Positions 10,373-19,236 of a stretch of DNA of 31,927 nt are shown piece by piece (within the stretch, counting starts at the first letter, position 1; the number at the start of each line of letters is the position of its first letter). This DNA is from Halobacteriales archaeon (GTDB lineage: Archaea > Halobacteriota > Halobacteria > Halorutilales > JAHENH01): contig JAHENH010000141.1 of assembly GCA_018609935.1 (NCBI GenBank), positions 1 through 31,927 of the forward strand. The letters run 5' to 3'. The translations under genes were made by a program, and so were the position numbers. Below the pieces are notes generated by a model that made no database searches, was not told where the DNA came from, and was given only the letters and a program-made list of their open reading frames with translations.

Positions 10373-10989
10373 ATCGTTATTAATAGTTTAACTATATATT
10401 GTCCTATTATTAGAGAAATTATAGGTAAGTTGCCATAAAAAGCTATAGTGATAAAGATTACAGTATCTATGAGTTGGGATATACTGGTAGATACGATATT
10501 TCTGAAATATAGTTTAGACTCGCCTGTATAGGAGCGTATTTTATCGAAAATATATACATCACTATTCTGACTAATTATATAGGCAAGTAGAGATGCTAGT
10601 GTTATTCTCCAGGTGGATCCTAGTGTTTGTCTGAAAGCTTGCTGTCCTTCCCAGAAAGATGCAGAAGGCCAGGCGATTGCTATCTTTATAGCTATAACTA
10701 GAATTATAGATGCTAGAAATCCGGACCAGACCGCTTTTTTAGCTTCTTTTTTACCATGAAATTCTACTAAGATATCAGTTATAAGATAACTAGCTGAGTA
10801 GACTAATACTCCTGCAGGAACTGTAAACTGGTATATCTGTACCGTTTTGTTTGCAAGTATCTGGGCTGTAACTATAAGTCCTGCAAACAGTCCAATTGTT
10901 ATTTCATATCCATACTTTTCCCCTAAAAATACTATTATTGTAGCACTAAAAAGTGTGATAAGTATCCAGAAAAATATTAATTCTATCAT
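10354..10989 (-). CDS. Queuosine-precursor transporter (YhhQ/VUT family), C-terminus altered
   Basis: A 211-residue membrane protein with about six hydrophobic spans. The segment VLVYSASYLITDILVEFHGKKEAKKAVWSGF is the family signature (Y-x-x-T-D-I-x-x-E-x-x-G-x-x-x-A). WPSASFWEGQQAFRQTLGSTWRI and ISQNSDVYIFDKIR are also typical. It would import a deazaguanine precursor for tRNA modification. The usual C-terminal 'D-T-P' helix is absent: after VKLLITI the last residues FLQPL are read from the integrase relic at 10354-10372. Roughly 15-25 residues have therefore been replaced. Whether it still works is unclear. Confidence 0.8.
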   Translation of the reverse strand: MIELIFFWILITLFSATIIVFLGEKYGYEITIGLFAGLIVTAQILANKTVQIYQFTVPAGVLVYSASYLITDILVEFHGKKEAKKAVWSGFLASIILVIAIKIAIAWPSASFWEGQQAFRQTLGSTWRITLASLLAYIISQNSDVYIFDKIRSYTGESKLYFRNIVSTSISQLIDTVIFITIAFYGNLPIISLIIGQYIVKLLITIFLQPL

Positions 10990-11281
10990 TATAATACATT
11001 TATTATTATCTTTATTAATTTTTTTATCTGTAATAAAATACGTTTTTTATTTAAAGATGAAGGATATATCAAACAAGGAAATTGTAGTAACACTAGAAAT
11101 ATTAGTATATATCTTCTTTTTATCTTCTTTTTAAATTCTGAAATCCTACCTACAAATACTTTTATAACTATATTAATTTTTAATATAATGCTTTATATAT
11201 ATTTGTTTATTTTTATTGAAAAAATTATATTGGATTTCTAACTTTTTAGGAGATATTTTAGTTTATAACTGAATTTGTTTC

Positions 11282-12578
11282 TTAAGCTTCAAGTTGTTTT
11301 TTTACTACTACCCCATTTTCCATTTTTATTTGGTGATCAAACTCTTCTTTTAGTTCTTCTACATGGCTTACAATAAATATCTGACCAAAGTTTTCGGCTA
11401 TCTCTCCACGAGTTAAGAGTTCCGTCAATGCTTCTTGTCTACTTGAATCAAAGGACCCAACAGGTTCATCAAGATATAAGAAGTCTGGTGTTGACCCTCG
11501 TTCCTGCGGTAAAGTCGCCATAGCGAATGAAAGCCTAAGAGCTAGGCTAAACTGATCTTTAGTTCCACTGCTGAAAATACTCTTGTCCTTATATTTTTTA
11601 GCTCGACTATCATACGACTTTATAGTGTAAGAATCAGGATCAATCTGTACATCTTTATAACGTCCATTAGTTAGTAATGGAAGAAACCGTGCCATATTAG
11701 CTTCTGTCTTCGGCAATATATTACGCATAATTTGATCCTTAGATTTGTTAACAATTTCTTCTGCATAATTAAATAGCTTTACATCATGGTTTTTTCTTCC
11801 AACCCCTCTTTTAGCCCCTCTAAATTAAGATCCTCAAAAATCATTAACTCTTCACGAAGACCATCCTGTCTGCCTCTTAAATCCCCTAAAACTCCTAAAA
11901 TATCATCTCTCTTTTCATAGAGGTCTGATTCTTGATTTATAGAAGGGTAAAAGCCCGACTTTTTAATTTTTTGTTCTAATTCCCTTATTTTATTTTCAGT
12001 TTGGTTAATTTGGTTATTTAGAGTTTTAATTTTTTGTTGCTTATCCTTAATTTTCTGGTTAATTTGATCTCTACTGTTTATCTTTTCCTCGTCTTTGTCT
12101 ATCTCAGTTTTTAGACTGGATTTCTTTGAGTTAACTATTTGTTTGTCCGGTTTAACATCCAACTCTTTAGCTCTTTTCTCTAATAGAGCTTTTATCTGAT
12201 CTCTATCCTTTTCTTTATCTGTAATTTCTTGCTTAAGATCTTTGATTCGATTTTTTATTTTTTCTTCATCTATTTCATCTCTTTTCTCCCGTTTCCTAGA
12301 TAATTCTTCCTTTTTTGTTTGAATTTCCTGTTTTTTTTGAGGTAATTTATTACTTAATTTATTTTCTTTAGACTCAAGATTGCTTTTTCGCTGTACATCT
12401 TTCAAAGTTCCTTCAGCTTCAGTTTTCAAATTTGAGCATTCCTTAAGTGTAGGTGGAACAGTTTTATCTTCATTCTTAATTTTATTTTCAACTTGACGTA
12501 GTTCTTGCTCAGGGTTTTCTGACTCTGTTTCAGATATATCTTCTTTCCGACCTTTAAGCTTTGTAAGTTCCTTATTAT
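11282..12578 (-). pseudogene. Rad50/SbcC-like ATPase relic, N-terminus missing
   Basis: Minus-strand frames from about 12578 show a long charged coiled coil (ELTKLKGRKEDISETESEN onward, then repeated Lys/Glu heptads). It continues through KNHDVKLFNYAEEIVNKSKDQ and ends in an ABC-ATPase C-half. This half has the signature-like SSGTKDQFSLALRLSFA, the Walker B FLYLDEPVGSFDSSR and a His-switch-like IVSHVEELKEEF. A frameshift in an A-rich run near 11795 separates the coil from the ATPase half. The N-terminal Walker A lobe is missing altogether, cut off near 12578. The head resembles archaeal SMC-like or DNA-sulfur-type ATPases as well as SbcC. Confidence 0.7.
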
Positions 12579-12589
12579 GGGTTCTCCGT

Positions 12590-13099
12590 TAGCTTTTGCA
12601 TTGATTATTATTGGATTGGTATAGCAGGGTATGGATATACAAGTTACAATCCTGCACGATATAAATCCCAAATTAAGTCTTTAGAAGATAAAGTTTATAT
12701 TTTGGTGTAATATTTATAAACAGAGAGATAGAAGTATATGAAATATTTTTACTTCATTCTGTATCAATATTTTATTTTTTAGCCTGTGCTTCAATAGGAT
12801 TGTTATTTTCAGTTATATTTGATGAACAAAGAAAGGCACAAATACTCTCTATCGGAATTATATCTTCTATGTTTTTAATTGATACTGTTACCTTAGATAC
12901 AGATTATGAATGGATAGGAGATATAGCATTTACTAGATATATAAACCTTGGAGAAATACTTATAAATGGAGAAATAGACATTTTAGGTATCTCTTTTTTA
13001 ATCATAATAACTATACTTTTAGTTATTAATATCTTCCGAATATTTCGAGAGAAAAGAAATATTATAAAACCAACCCAATATAATTTTTTTATAAGCTAA
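12590..13099 (+). pseudogene. ABC-2-type permease relic
   Basis: The frame from about 12683 to 13099 (ATG within it at 12800) encodes FYFLACASIGLLFSVIFDEQRKAQ, a long hydrophobic stretch, then DTVTLDTDYEWIGDIAFTRYINLGEILINGEID and a last membrane helix before a basic tail. This matches the C-terminal part of haloarchaeal ABC-2 permeases. Before it, a piece reading IGIAGYGYTSYNPARYKSQIK in another frame looks like an N-terminal membrane segment of the same kind of protein, joined after a deletion. No full-length start is visible and there is no partner ATPase gene. Confidence 0.5.
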
Positions 13100-13433
13100 C
13101 ATTAATTTTTTATATTCAATAAAATTAATTCATATTAGTATATAATTAAATAAGTAAAAAACTTTTCTATATATTAATAGTTAAAAAACTAATACCTTAT
13201 AAATTTTAAACGTATTTTTCCATCGATCAATCCTAAAAATTCTATAAAATTAAGATAAAATTCGAAAATAAATTTTTAAAAAAATTTAAATTTTTAATAT
13301 ATAATTTAACATATATATATTTAAAATGTTATTTTTTAAGTTTATAATGGATGTTGGAAGACCAACTCGTTTTAGGGATATATACAGTTGATATATCTTA
13401 ATGTTTTTAACCATATGAAATTAATAAAGGCAG
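13100..13433. other. Very AT-rich intergenic stretch with a small hairpin
   Basis: The stretch is almost entirely A and T. A hairpin GTTGG (13353-13357) / CCAAC (13362-13366) with an AAGA loop stands out about 80 nt before the glutaredoxin-like gene. It could be a regulator site or attenuator. I see no genes here. Confidence 0.4.
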
Positions 13434-13730
13434 GTGTTAAATACTTATATGGAAGGAGAAAAACAACTAGAAAACAAAAAAAACCATGAAATGATTTTAT
13501 ATAGGCTTCAAGCCTGTCCCTATTGTGAAAGAGTTGTAAGAAAACTAAAAGATCTAGGTATTGGTTATCATTCTCGTTTTGTTGAACCTCTTCATAGTAC
13601 ACGGAATATAGTTAAGAAAGTTTCAGGGTCTAGAACTGTCCCGGTATTAATTGATAAAAATACAGGAGTTACTTTATCGGAAAGTGCTAAAATTGTTGAA
13701 TATCTAGATACTAATTATGGTGATACATAA
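13434..13730 (+). CDS. Glutaredoxin-like / GST N-terminal domain thiol protein
   Basis: A thioredoxin-fold protein with the redox motif CPYC early in the domain (in LYRLQACPYCERVVRKL), followed by SGSRTVPVLIDKNTGVTLSESAKIVEYLD. That holds the conserved cis-proline (T-V-P) and the 'ES-x-x-I-x-x-Y-L' helix of glutaredoxin/GST N-domains. It would reduce disulfides in the cytoplasm. The frame opens at GTG 13434; ATG at 13449 (MEGEKQLENKK) is an equally likely start. It precedes a peroxiredoxin-fold gene by 2 nt, so the two are co-expressed. The same pair is known in Haloarchaea. Confidence 0.85.
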   Translation: MLNTYMEGEKQLENKKNHEMILYRLQACPYCERVVRKLKDLGIGYHSRFVEPLHSTRNIVKKVSGSRTVPVLIDKNTGVTLSESAKIVEYLDTNYGDT

Positions 13731-13732
13731 TA

Positions 13733-14239
13733 ATGGTAGATTTTGATGTTGTTGATCTAGGTGATACAGATCATATAGAAGTAGGGGAAAAAGCACCGGA
13801 TTTTACACGGCCTTTAGTTAATGATAAGTTTTGGGAAGATAAATCACTTTCAGAAATAATTGAAGAAAAATATATTTTATTAATTTTTTATTCAATGAAT
13901 GGGTCCGCTCCTGCGATAAATACATGGAATAAAATACAGGATAAATCTTGGGATATAAATATTGTGGGTATATCTATATCCACTCCATATGACCATAAAT
14001 CCTTTATAGATAACCTGGATCTAGATTATCAACTCTTTAGTGATCCAAAAAATAAAATAGCAGAAAAATACGGTGTAGTTCATAATTTAGATGGAATGAT
14101 GGGAATTGAAGAACCAAGACCTTCTGTTTTTATATTGAATGAGGATATGGTTGTAGAGCATGTTTGGGTGGCAACAGAATGGCCTGATTCTCCTGACATA
14201 GATAACTTACAAAATAAAATAGAACAAATAAAAGACTAG
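13733..14239 (+). CDS. Peroxiredoxin-fold protein without cysteine
   Basis: The 168-residue product has the AhpC/TSA fold pattern: VGEKAPDF (17-24), ILLIFYSMNGSAPAINTW (about 48-65) where the peroxidatic cysteine normally follows a F-x-P-x-x-x-T motif, IVGISISTPYDHKSFID, LFSDPKNKIAEKYGV and RPSVFILNED. It has no cysteine at all, so it cannot be a classic thiol peroxidase. Haloarchaeal relatives as I recall them also have a 'G-A/S-x-P' here. It may be a structural or chaperone-like partner of the CPYC protein encoded 2 nt upstream. The AT-rich sequence after it may stop transcription. Confidence 0.8.
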   Translation: MVDFDVVDLGDTDHIEVGEKAPDFTRPLVNDKFWEDKSLSEIIEEKYILLIFYSMNGSAPAINTWNKIQDKSWDINIVGISISTPYDHKSFIDNLDLDYQLFSDPKNKIAEKYGVVHNLDGMMGIEEPRPSVFILNEDMVVEHVWVATEWPDSPDIDNLQNKIEQIKD

Positions 14240-14297
14240 AAAAAACTTAAAATAATCAAGAATTTATATTTTAATCTAGTTTATTTTAACCTTTATT

Positions 14298-14744
14298 TTA
14301 AGGTTCTTCGACTCTCTGTCTTGGAAAAATATCTATATTTTCACCGTATTCTGTTTCTTTTGTATATCTAATAGCTTTGGATATCTTTACTGATAGATAA
14401 TATCCGGTTTTTATGTTTTCTTTTTCTAGTTTTTTGTATGAATTTTTTGATAGATATATACGGTCGTCCGATAATTCCCGAATTAAAAAATTTATTTTTT
14501 CTCCAGATAAACTTTCTATTGGATTAACGCTGTTTTTACCTATTTTATTTATTTCACCTACAAATTTATCTCCTTTATTAAGATCGAAATCCCGTTTATA
14601 TCTATTATCTAAATAAATATAAAATGATGATATTTTTTCATCTACGTTTTCAATATTACTTGGTCGAATCTTTGTTAAATTTAAATCTTCAAATAGCTCC
14701 ATATCTGGATTTTTATGTATAAATTCTGAAACTAACAACGCCAT
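14298..14744 (-). CDS. Hypothetical 148-aa protein
   Basis: The protein starts with ATG at 14744 (MALLVSEFIHKNPD) and has alternating hydrophobic and charged strands (FYIYLDNRYKRDFDLNKGDKFVGEINKIG) suggestive of a small beta-barrel. It has no signal peptide, membrane span or Cys. DFDLNKGDKFVGEI could be an OB/RRM-like or SpoVT-like turn, but that is speculation. It lies 42 nt downstream of the FrhB-like gene on the same strand, so it may be the last gene of the sulfite-reductase operon. I do not recognise the family. Confidence 0.55.
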   Translation of the reverse strand: MALLVSEFIHKNPDMELFEDLNLTKIRPSNIENVDEKISSFYIYLDNRYKRDFDLNKGDKFVGEINKIGKNSVNPIESLSGEKINFLIRELSDDRIYLSKNSYKKLEKENIKTGYYLSVKISKAIRYTKETEYGENIDIFPRQRVEEP

Positions 14745-14786
14745 ATATGTTTTTTCACCTAAATATTACTAAAAACTTAAAGATAT

Positions 14787-16226
14787 TTAGTTATGGTAGT
14801 TTTCTGATTCGTGTGGATTTAGATCTGTTCCATATTTTTCGGCGTGGTCCTTATAGTCTATGAATCTTGGGGCCTCGGGATCAAAAGGTCTGTTTAGTGA
14901 ATCTAGTGCTTTCTTTTTATCCCAGCTTTGTAGATTTTCAATATCTGTTTTTTTATCAAGTTCTCTATATGTGAGGTCAGATTTTGATAGATACCATGCT
15001 TTTTCTCCATTTTTCGTTCTTATTATAACACTTGAAAATTCATCTTCACTTCCTACTGAACCTACGGATATGTCTGCACACATTCCTATGAAATCAGCAC
15101 ATTCGTCACAACCTTTAAGTGCAGCTCCATGGAATTCTTTTACGTTTTCATTGTGTATTAATTCAAGTTCTTGGTTATATATTTTCATGTCCCCGTCTAT
15201 AACATCTATTTTTCCTATATTTTCTGGATGTATGTTTCTTTTCTTCTTTATTTCATCTCCTATTAGCCTTTTATAATTGAAGCTTTTTGTACAAAGTAGT
15301 GCTATTGTATACTTGATAGATCTTACACCTTCTTCATGTGATTTATAGTCCCAATCGAAGTCTTGTAGTGCTCTGATACCTTCTATTTCACAGGGTGTTC
15401 CAACTAGTGCAAGATTTATATCTTCCCAGTCTTTATCTGGTAATTTGTTTTTCCATTTTTTAAAGTTAAGATTCCCTAAAGCCATTGTTTGTGTATAGAA
15501 GCTTCCTGCATTTTCTATGAGTTCTTTTGGAGTGGTAGCAAGATAGCTTTCTGCCTTCCATGTTTCTTCTTTTGATTCTGTAGCGATTAGTGCTCCATCT
15601 ATTTCTCCTTTTTCTAGTAGATTAATTAATATACTTGTAACTACACCTCCATCTTGTGAATATGTATTTCTCCATTTCTCATTGACTTTTGCTGTGTATT
15701 CGTAGAGTGAACTTCCTATACTTTTTTCTTCTACCTGTGGTAGTTTTATAGGTCCTTTTTTTTCTCTTTCTCCTGTTATTTTCCATTGTTTTTCATATCT
15801 AAGACCTCCTCTTGGACAGAAATCCCAACATAGGGAACATCCAGTACACATTTTTACTAGTTCAGGTATGTTGTCTTCTTCGTTTATACCAATAGAGTCT
15901 GAGGGACATGCAGCAACACATGTACCACATTTTATACATCTTCCTTCATCTATTACTGATTCATTTAATTCCATAAACCAAGTCTTATCGTCTGGAGTGT
16001 CTATATTATTCATGTCTTTCCTTATTCCATAGCTTGGAGTATCGATTTCTTCACTATCTGGAGTGTTAACTCTTTTTTCTGGAGGTTCTTTATAGATATC
16101 CTGACTTATTCCTTCAGCTGGTTTCGTAAATTCTATGTTTCCCAACTCTCCATCTTTATTTACATTAATTACTCCTGCACCATCGGTTTCCTTTTTGTTG
16201 TTTTTGTTTTTTTGTTTATCTGTCAT
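14787..16226 (-). CDS. FrhB/FqoF-like F420H2 oxidoreductase subunit with two [4Fe-4S] clusters
   Basis: A 479-residue protein. Residues 1-90 are polar and probably flexible. A di-cluster ferredoxin domain follows: C97-x2-C100-x2-C103-x3-C107-P and C127-x2-C130-x2-C133-x3-C137-P. The rest matches the F420 hydrogenase/dehydrogenase beta-subunit family, with YSQDGGVVTSILINLLEKG (flavin/F420 domain) and KGCDECADFIGMCADISVG with VGSEDEFSSVIIRT (FrhB C-terminal domain). Such proteins oxidise F420H2 on FAD and pass electrons to iron-sulfur clusters. Its start overlaps the end of the sulfite-reductase gene by 11 nt, so both are translated together. I infer that it feeds electrons to that reductase, as the N-terminal half of Fsr does in methanogens. 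Confidence 0.85.
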   Translation of the reverse strand: MTDKQKNKNNKKETDGAGVINVNKDGELGNIEFTKPAEGISQDIYKEPPEKRVNTPDSEEIDTPSYGIRKDMNNIDTPDDKTWFMELNESVIDEGRCIKCGTCVAACPSDSIGINEEDNIPELVKMCTGCSLCWDFCPRGGLRYEKQWKITGEREKKGPIKLPQVEEKSIGSSLYEYTAKVNEKWRNTYSQDGGVVTSILINLLEKGEIDGALIATESKEETWKAESYLATTPKELIENAGSFYTQTMALGNLNFKKWKNKLPDKDWEDINLALVGTPCEIEGIRALQDFDWDYKSHEEGVRSIKYTIALLCTKSFNYKRLIGDEIKKKRNIHPENIGKIDVIDGDMKIYNQELELIHNENVKEFHGAALKGCDECADFIGMCADISVGSVGSEDEFSSVIIRTKNGEKAWYLSKSDLTYRELDKKTDIENLQSWDKKKALDSLNRPFDPEAPRFIDYKDHAEKYGTDLNPHESENYHN

Positions 16227-17913
16227 ATGCTATACCTTCAGAGACTTTTGTGTCTGCTTTTTTCATTATATTTCTTAATCTATTGTTTTCAGTTCTTCTT
16301 GTCCATTCATAGAATCTTTCACCTTTTCTACGTTCATCTGTAAATACTTCAAAAAGCTTTTCAATAGCTGGAATAACTGATTTTGCAGGTACTGCATTTT
16401 CTATCCAGTCTAAAAATTCATTGTCTAGTCCTAAACTCCCTCCAAGACCGAAATCCATTCCTTCAACAATGTCATCTTCTTTGGTGGTGTCTTCTATTTT
16501 TACTGTTTCCCCTCTAAAACCTATATCTGCTATCTGTGGTTGAGCACAAGAGGCGGAACAACCACTCATATGCATCCTTATAACCTCAAGGTCTTCAGGT
16601 ACGTCTATTTTTTTATCAAGCTTTCTAGCCCATCTTTTTGTTCTTTTTTTAGTTTCTATAATACCATAATTACAGAATTCACTTCCTGTACATCCAACTG
16701 CACCTCTAGAGAATGGTCCAGGATTTGCTCTGTATTTTTCTGTGAATTCTTGTTTAAGAATGTCTTGAACGTTTTCTTTTGGTATATGTGTTATGAGAAA
16801 GTTTTGAGCAGTGGAAAGTCTTATTGATGTATTTTCAGTACCATATTTTTTGGCTGCCTTTCCTACGTTTATGAAGTCTTCTCCCCCTATTCTACCTGTA
16901 ATAACGTTGAATCCTATATATCTTAGATTTTCTTGTTTTTGTTTATGTACCCCAACATGATCTCCTGTATATCTTTCTGTAAGGTCAACACCTCTGGAGA
17001 ATAAATCAACGGTGCATCTATCCTTTATGGCTTTTTCAAATTTTTTTTCACCTATCTGTTCTACAAGATATCTCATCCTACATACCCCTCTATTATGTCT
17101 ATCTCCAATCTCTTTAAATGTTTGTGCAATGCTACGGCATAGTTCTACTGTATCCCCCGGAAGTACAAAGACATCTATTTTTGAAGCCATTCGTGGACCA
17201 TCACTTAGGCCCCCTCCAATCTTTAGATGGAATCCGTATTTCCATCCATCTTCTATTTTCTTTTTTGCTGGTGTGAGGCCCACATCGTTTATTTGGGATT
17301 GAGCACAGTCATCTTTACACCCTGTTATAGAAATTTTGAATTTTCTTGGTAGATTTGCATATTCTTCATTGTCAGTAAAGAAATCTGAAACTGCATCTAT
17401 TACAGGTTGTGCGTTAAAGCATTCATGGTGGTTAAGTCCTGCTGCAGGACAACCTAATACATTTCTGGCTGAATCACCACAACCTTGTATACTTGTTAAT
17501 TCTTCGTTTCCATATTTCTCCCATATCTCTGGGACGTCTTCTAGTTCTATCCAATGCATTTGGGTGTCCTGTCTTGTGGTAATATCTAGAAAACCATCAC
17601 CCCATATTTCGTTTTGTTTTTCCCCTCCAAATTTTTCTGGTGCAGTAGCATATTTTTTAGCTACTTCACCGATAACTATAGCTTGATCTGGGGTGAGAAA
17701 ACCTCCAGGAACTTTAGTTCTAAACATGAAATAACCTTCATGGTGACCATGTGTGTATAATCCTGCCCATTTAAGTCGTTCCCATTCTCCTTCTCCTTCT
17801 CTTTTTTCTATTTCTTCGAAGGAAAGACCCTTTTTTGCATATTGTTTTACGTCTTCTACTACTTCAAGTGGATGTTTTTCTTGTTTCCATTGTTCAACTG
17901 TATTTATAGACAT
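16216..17913 (-). CDS. sir: Siroheme [4Fe-4S] sulfite (or nitrite) reductase, assimilatory type
   Basis: The 565-residue enzyme has the duplicated NIR/SIR architecture. The C-terminal half binds the coupled siroheme-cluster centre by C408-x5-C414 (GCTGSEFC) and C452-x3-C456 (GCSASC). The N-terminal half keeps the family's RQDTQMHWI (about 114-122) and GCGDSARNVLGCP (144-156) segments. It reduces sulfite to sulfide or nitrite to ammonia by six electrons. The sulfate-assimilation genes beside it favour sulfite. There is no ferredoxin domain in the protein, so donors must come from outside: the overlapping FrhB-like gene and the ferredoxin gene at 23463 are candidates. A TATA box at 17943-17953 (complement) gives a short leader. 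Confidence 0.88.
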   Translation of the reverse strand: MSINTVEQWKQEKHPLEVVEDVKQYAKKGLSFEEIEKREGEGEWERLKWAGLYTHGHHEGYFMFRTKVPGGFLTPDQAIVIGEVAKKYATAPEKFGGEKQNEIWGDGFLDITTRQDTQMHWIELEDVPEIWEKYGNEELTSIQGCGDSARNVLGCPAAGLNHHECFNAQPVIDAVSDFFTDNEEYANLPRKFKISITGCKDDCAQSQINDVGLTPAKKKIEDGWKYGFHLKIGGGLSDGPRMASKIDVFVLPGDTVELCRSIAQTFKEIGDRHNRGVCRMRYLVEQIGEKKFEKAIKDRCTVDLFSRGVDLTERYTGDHVGVHKQKQENLRYIGFNVITGRIGGEDFINVGKAAKKYGTENTSIRLSTAQNFLITHIPKENVQDILKQEFTEKYRANPGPFSRGAVGCTGSEFCNYGIIETKKRTKRWARKLDKKIDVPEDLEVIRMHMSGCSASCAQPQIADIGFRGETVKIEDTTKEDDIVEGMDFGLGGSLGLDNEFLDWIENAVPAKSVIPAIEKLFEVFTDERRKGERFYEWTRRTENNRLRNIMKKADTKVSEGIAYDR

Positions 17914-17972
17914 TTATTTTCTTTATGTATTGTGTTCTAACGCTATATAAAATCATTAATATATAAGATACC

Positions 17973-18003
17973 GGCAAATATTGTTTTAGCGGCAGAAATT
18001 GCC
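17973..18003. promoter_or_regulatory. Two GGCA-type operator-like sites
   Basis: GGCAAATATTG at 17973-17983 and GGCAGAAATTGCC at 17991-18003 share the pattern GGCA-x-A-x-ATTG and begin 18 bp apart. The second is a palindrome with GGCA/TGCC arms. They stand just upstream of the sir TATA box. Confidence 0.45.
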
Positions 18004-18016
18004 TTATTCCTACACC

Positions 18017-18030
18017 TTAGTAATTACTAA
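18017..18030. promoter_or_regulatory. Perfect 14-bp palindrome TTAGTAATTACTAA
   Basis: The 14 bases read the same on both strands. The site lies about 10-25 nt upstream of the likely sat TATA element and is a good candidate binding site for a dimeric winged-helix protein such as that encoded at 23741-23977. AT-rich background lowers confidence. Confidence 0.45.
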
Positions 18031-18086
18031 AACAAAATTAAAACTAAATATGCAGAAAACAACAAAAGAAAGAGGTAAAAAAGGCT

Positions 18087-19235
18087 ATGGTGTCTCAACC
18101 ATATAAAGATACATTAACAGACAGAGTTGTAGAGAAACCGGACAAAATAGATGATTGTCCTAGTATTTCGTTGACTATAGATGAATACATGGATCTTGAG
18201 CTTATAGCTACTGGTGCTTATTCTCCTCTTAAAGGATTTATGGACAAGACTGATTTTGAGAATGTATTAGAAGACATACGTCTTAAAGATGATATACCTT
18301 GGAGTATACCTATAGTTTTATCAACAAAAAGACAGAAAGATAGTGGACTACATAAATTAGTATATAATGAAGTAACTGTAGGATCTATAGATGTAGTTCA
18401 ATCTTGGATATATGAACCGGAAAAATGGATGAATTCAGTTCTGGATACTACAGAAAAAAAACATCCTGGTGTTAGAAGAATAAGAAATTTAGATGATTGG
18501 CTAGTGGGGGGAAAAATAAATCTTTATAAAAAGACGCCAGTTGAAAAATATGAAAAAAGATTAACTCCAAAAGAAACAAGGGCTGAATTTAAAAATAATA
18601 ACTGGAGAACAATAGTAGGCTTTCAGACTAGAAACCCTCCACATAGAGCTCATGAATACTTACAAAAATGTGCATTAGAAACAGTAGACGGTCTTTTTAT
18701 AAATCCATTAGTTGGGAAGACAAAACCATCAGATCTTGACGCAGAAATACGGATGGATGCATATGAAACATTAATAGAAAACTATCATGTTTCTGAAAGA
18801 ATATTTCTAAGCACACTAAAGGCACCTATGAGGTATGCAGGACCGCGAGAAGCTTTATTCCATGCTATAATAAGACAAAACTATGGATGTACACATTTTA
18901 TTATTGGACGAGATCATGCAGGAGTAAAAGATTATTATGGAAGCTATGAAGCCCATAGATTACTTAAAGAATTTGAAGATGAAATTGATATAGAACCGAT
19001 TTATTTTGATTATGCATTCTATTGTCATAGATGCGATGGAATGGCAACAGAAAAAACATGTTCACACTCCACTCACCAAATAGAAAGACCAAGTGGAACA
19101 AAAATACGTGAAGCTATAAGAAATGGAAATCATATCTCACCAAAAATAATGAGACCGGAAATATCTAAAAAAATACATAATGGGATCAGTAAACAATCTA
19201 AAAGAAAATCTGAGAATCCTATAAAGGGAAGATAA
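18087..19235 (+). CDS. sat: Sulfate adenylyltransferase (ATP sulfurylase)
   Basis: The 382-residue enzyme makes APS from sulfate and ATP, the first step of sulfate assimilation. It shows the nucleotide motif QTRNPPHRAHE (180-190), GRDHAGV (274-280), the N-terminal ATGAYSPLKGFM segment and the zinc ligands C313-x2-C316 with C325 and following His. It is the monofunctional, archaeal/bacterial short form: no APS kinase domain is attached. A GAGGT Shine-Dalgarno site precedes the ATG. One base separates its TAA from the ATG of cysH, so it heads the rightward operon. Confidence 0.95.
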   Translation: MVSQPYKDTLTDRVVEKPDKIDDCPSISLTIDEYMDLELIATGAYSPLKGFMDKTDFENVLEDIRLKDDIPWSIPIVLSTKRQKDSGLHKLVYNEVTVGSIDVVQSWIYEPEKWMNSVLDTTEKKHPGVRRIRNLDDWLVGGKINLYKKTPVEKYEKRLTPKETRAEFKNNNWRTIVGFQTRNPPHRAHEYLQKCALETVDGLFINPLVGKTKPSDLDAEIRMDAYETLIENYHVSERIFLSTLKAPMRYAGPREALFHAIIRQNYGCTHFIIGRDHAGVKDYYGSYEAHRLLKEFEDEIDIEPIYFDYAFYCHRCDGMATEKTCSHSTHQIERPSGTKIREAIRNGNHISPKIMRPEISKKIHNGISKQSKRKSENPIKGR

Positions 19236-19236
19236 A

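Larger units (their letters stand above)
17914..18086. promoter_or_regulatory. Divergent promoter between the sir and sat operons
   Basis: The interval drives both halves of the sulfur cluster. Leftward, the complement of 17943-17953 reads TTTATATAG, about 30 nt before the sir start. Rightward, a TATA-like AACTAAATAT lies near 18040-18050, and GAGGT at 18072-18076 is a Shine-Dalgarno site 10 nt before the sat ATG. Repeated GGCA sites (17973-18003) and a perfect palindrome (18017-18030) fall between the two, where a repressor or activator could act on both. Confidence 0.6.

Noticed and set aside
12426..12671. 81-codon minus-strand frame beside the Rad50-like coil
   Set aside because: Its translation is a shifted reading of the coiled coil, and the first part crosses into the permease relic.
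16216..17913. Dissimilatory (DsrA/DsrB-type) sulfite reductase
   Set aside because: A single 565-residue chain with two NIR/SIR repeats and C-x5-C / C-x3-C spacing late in the chain fits the assimilatory type, with no DsrB-like partner.
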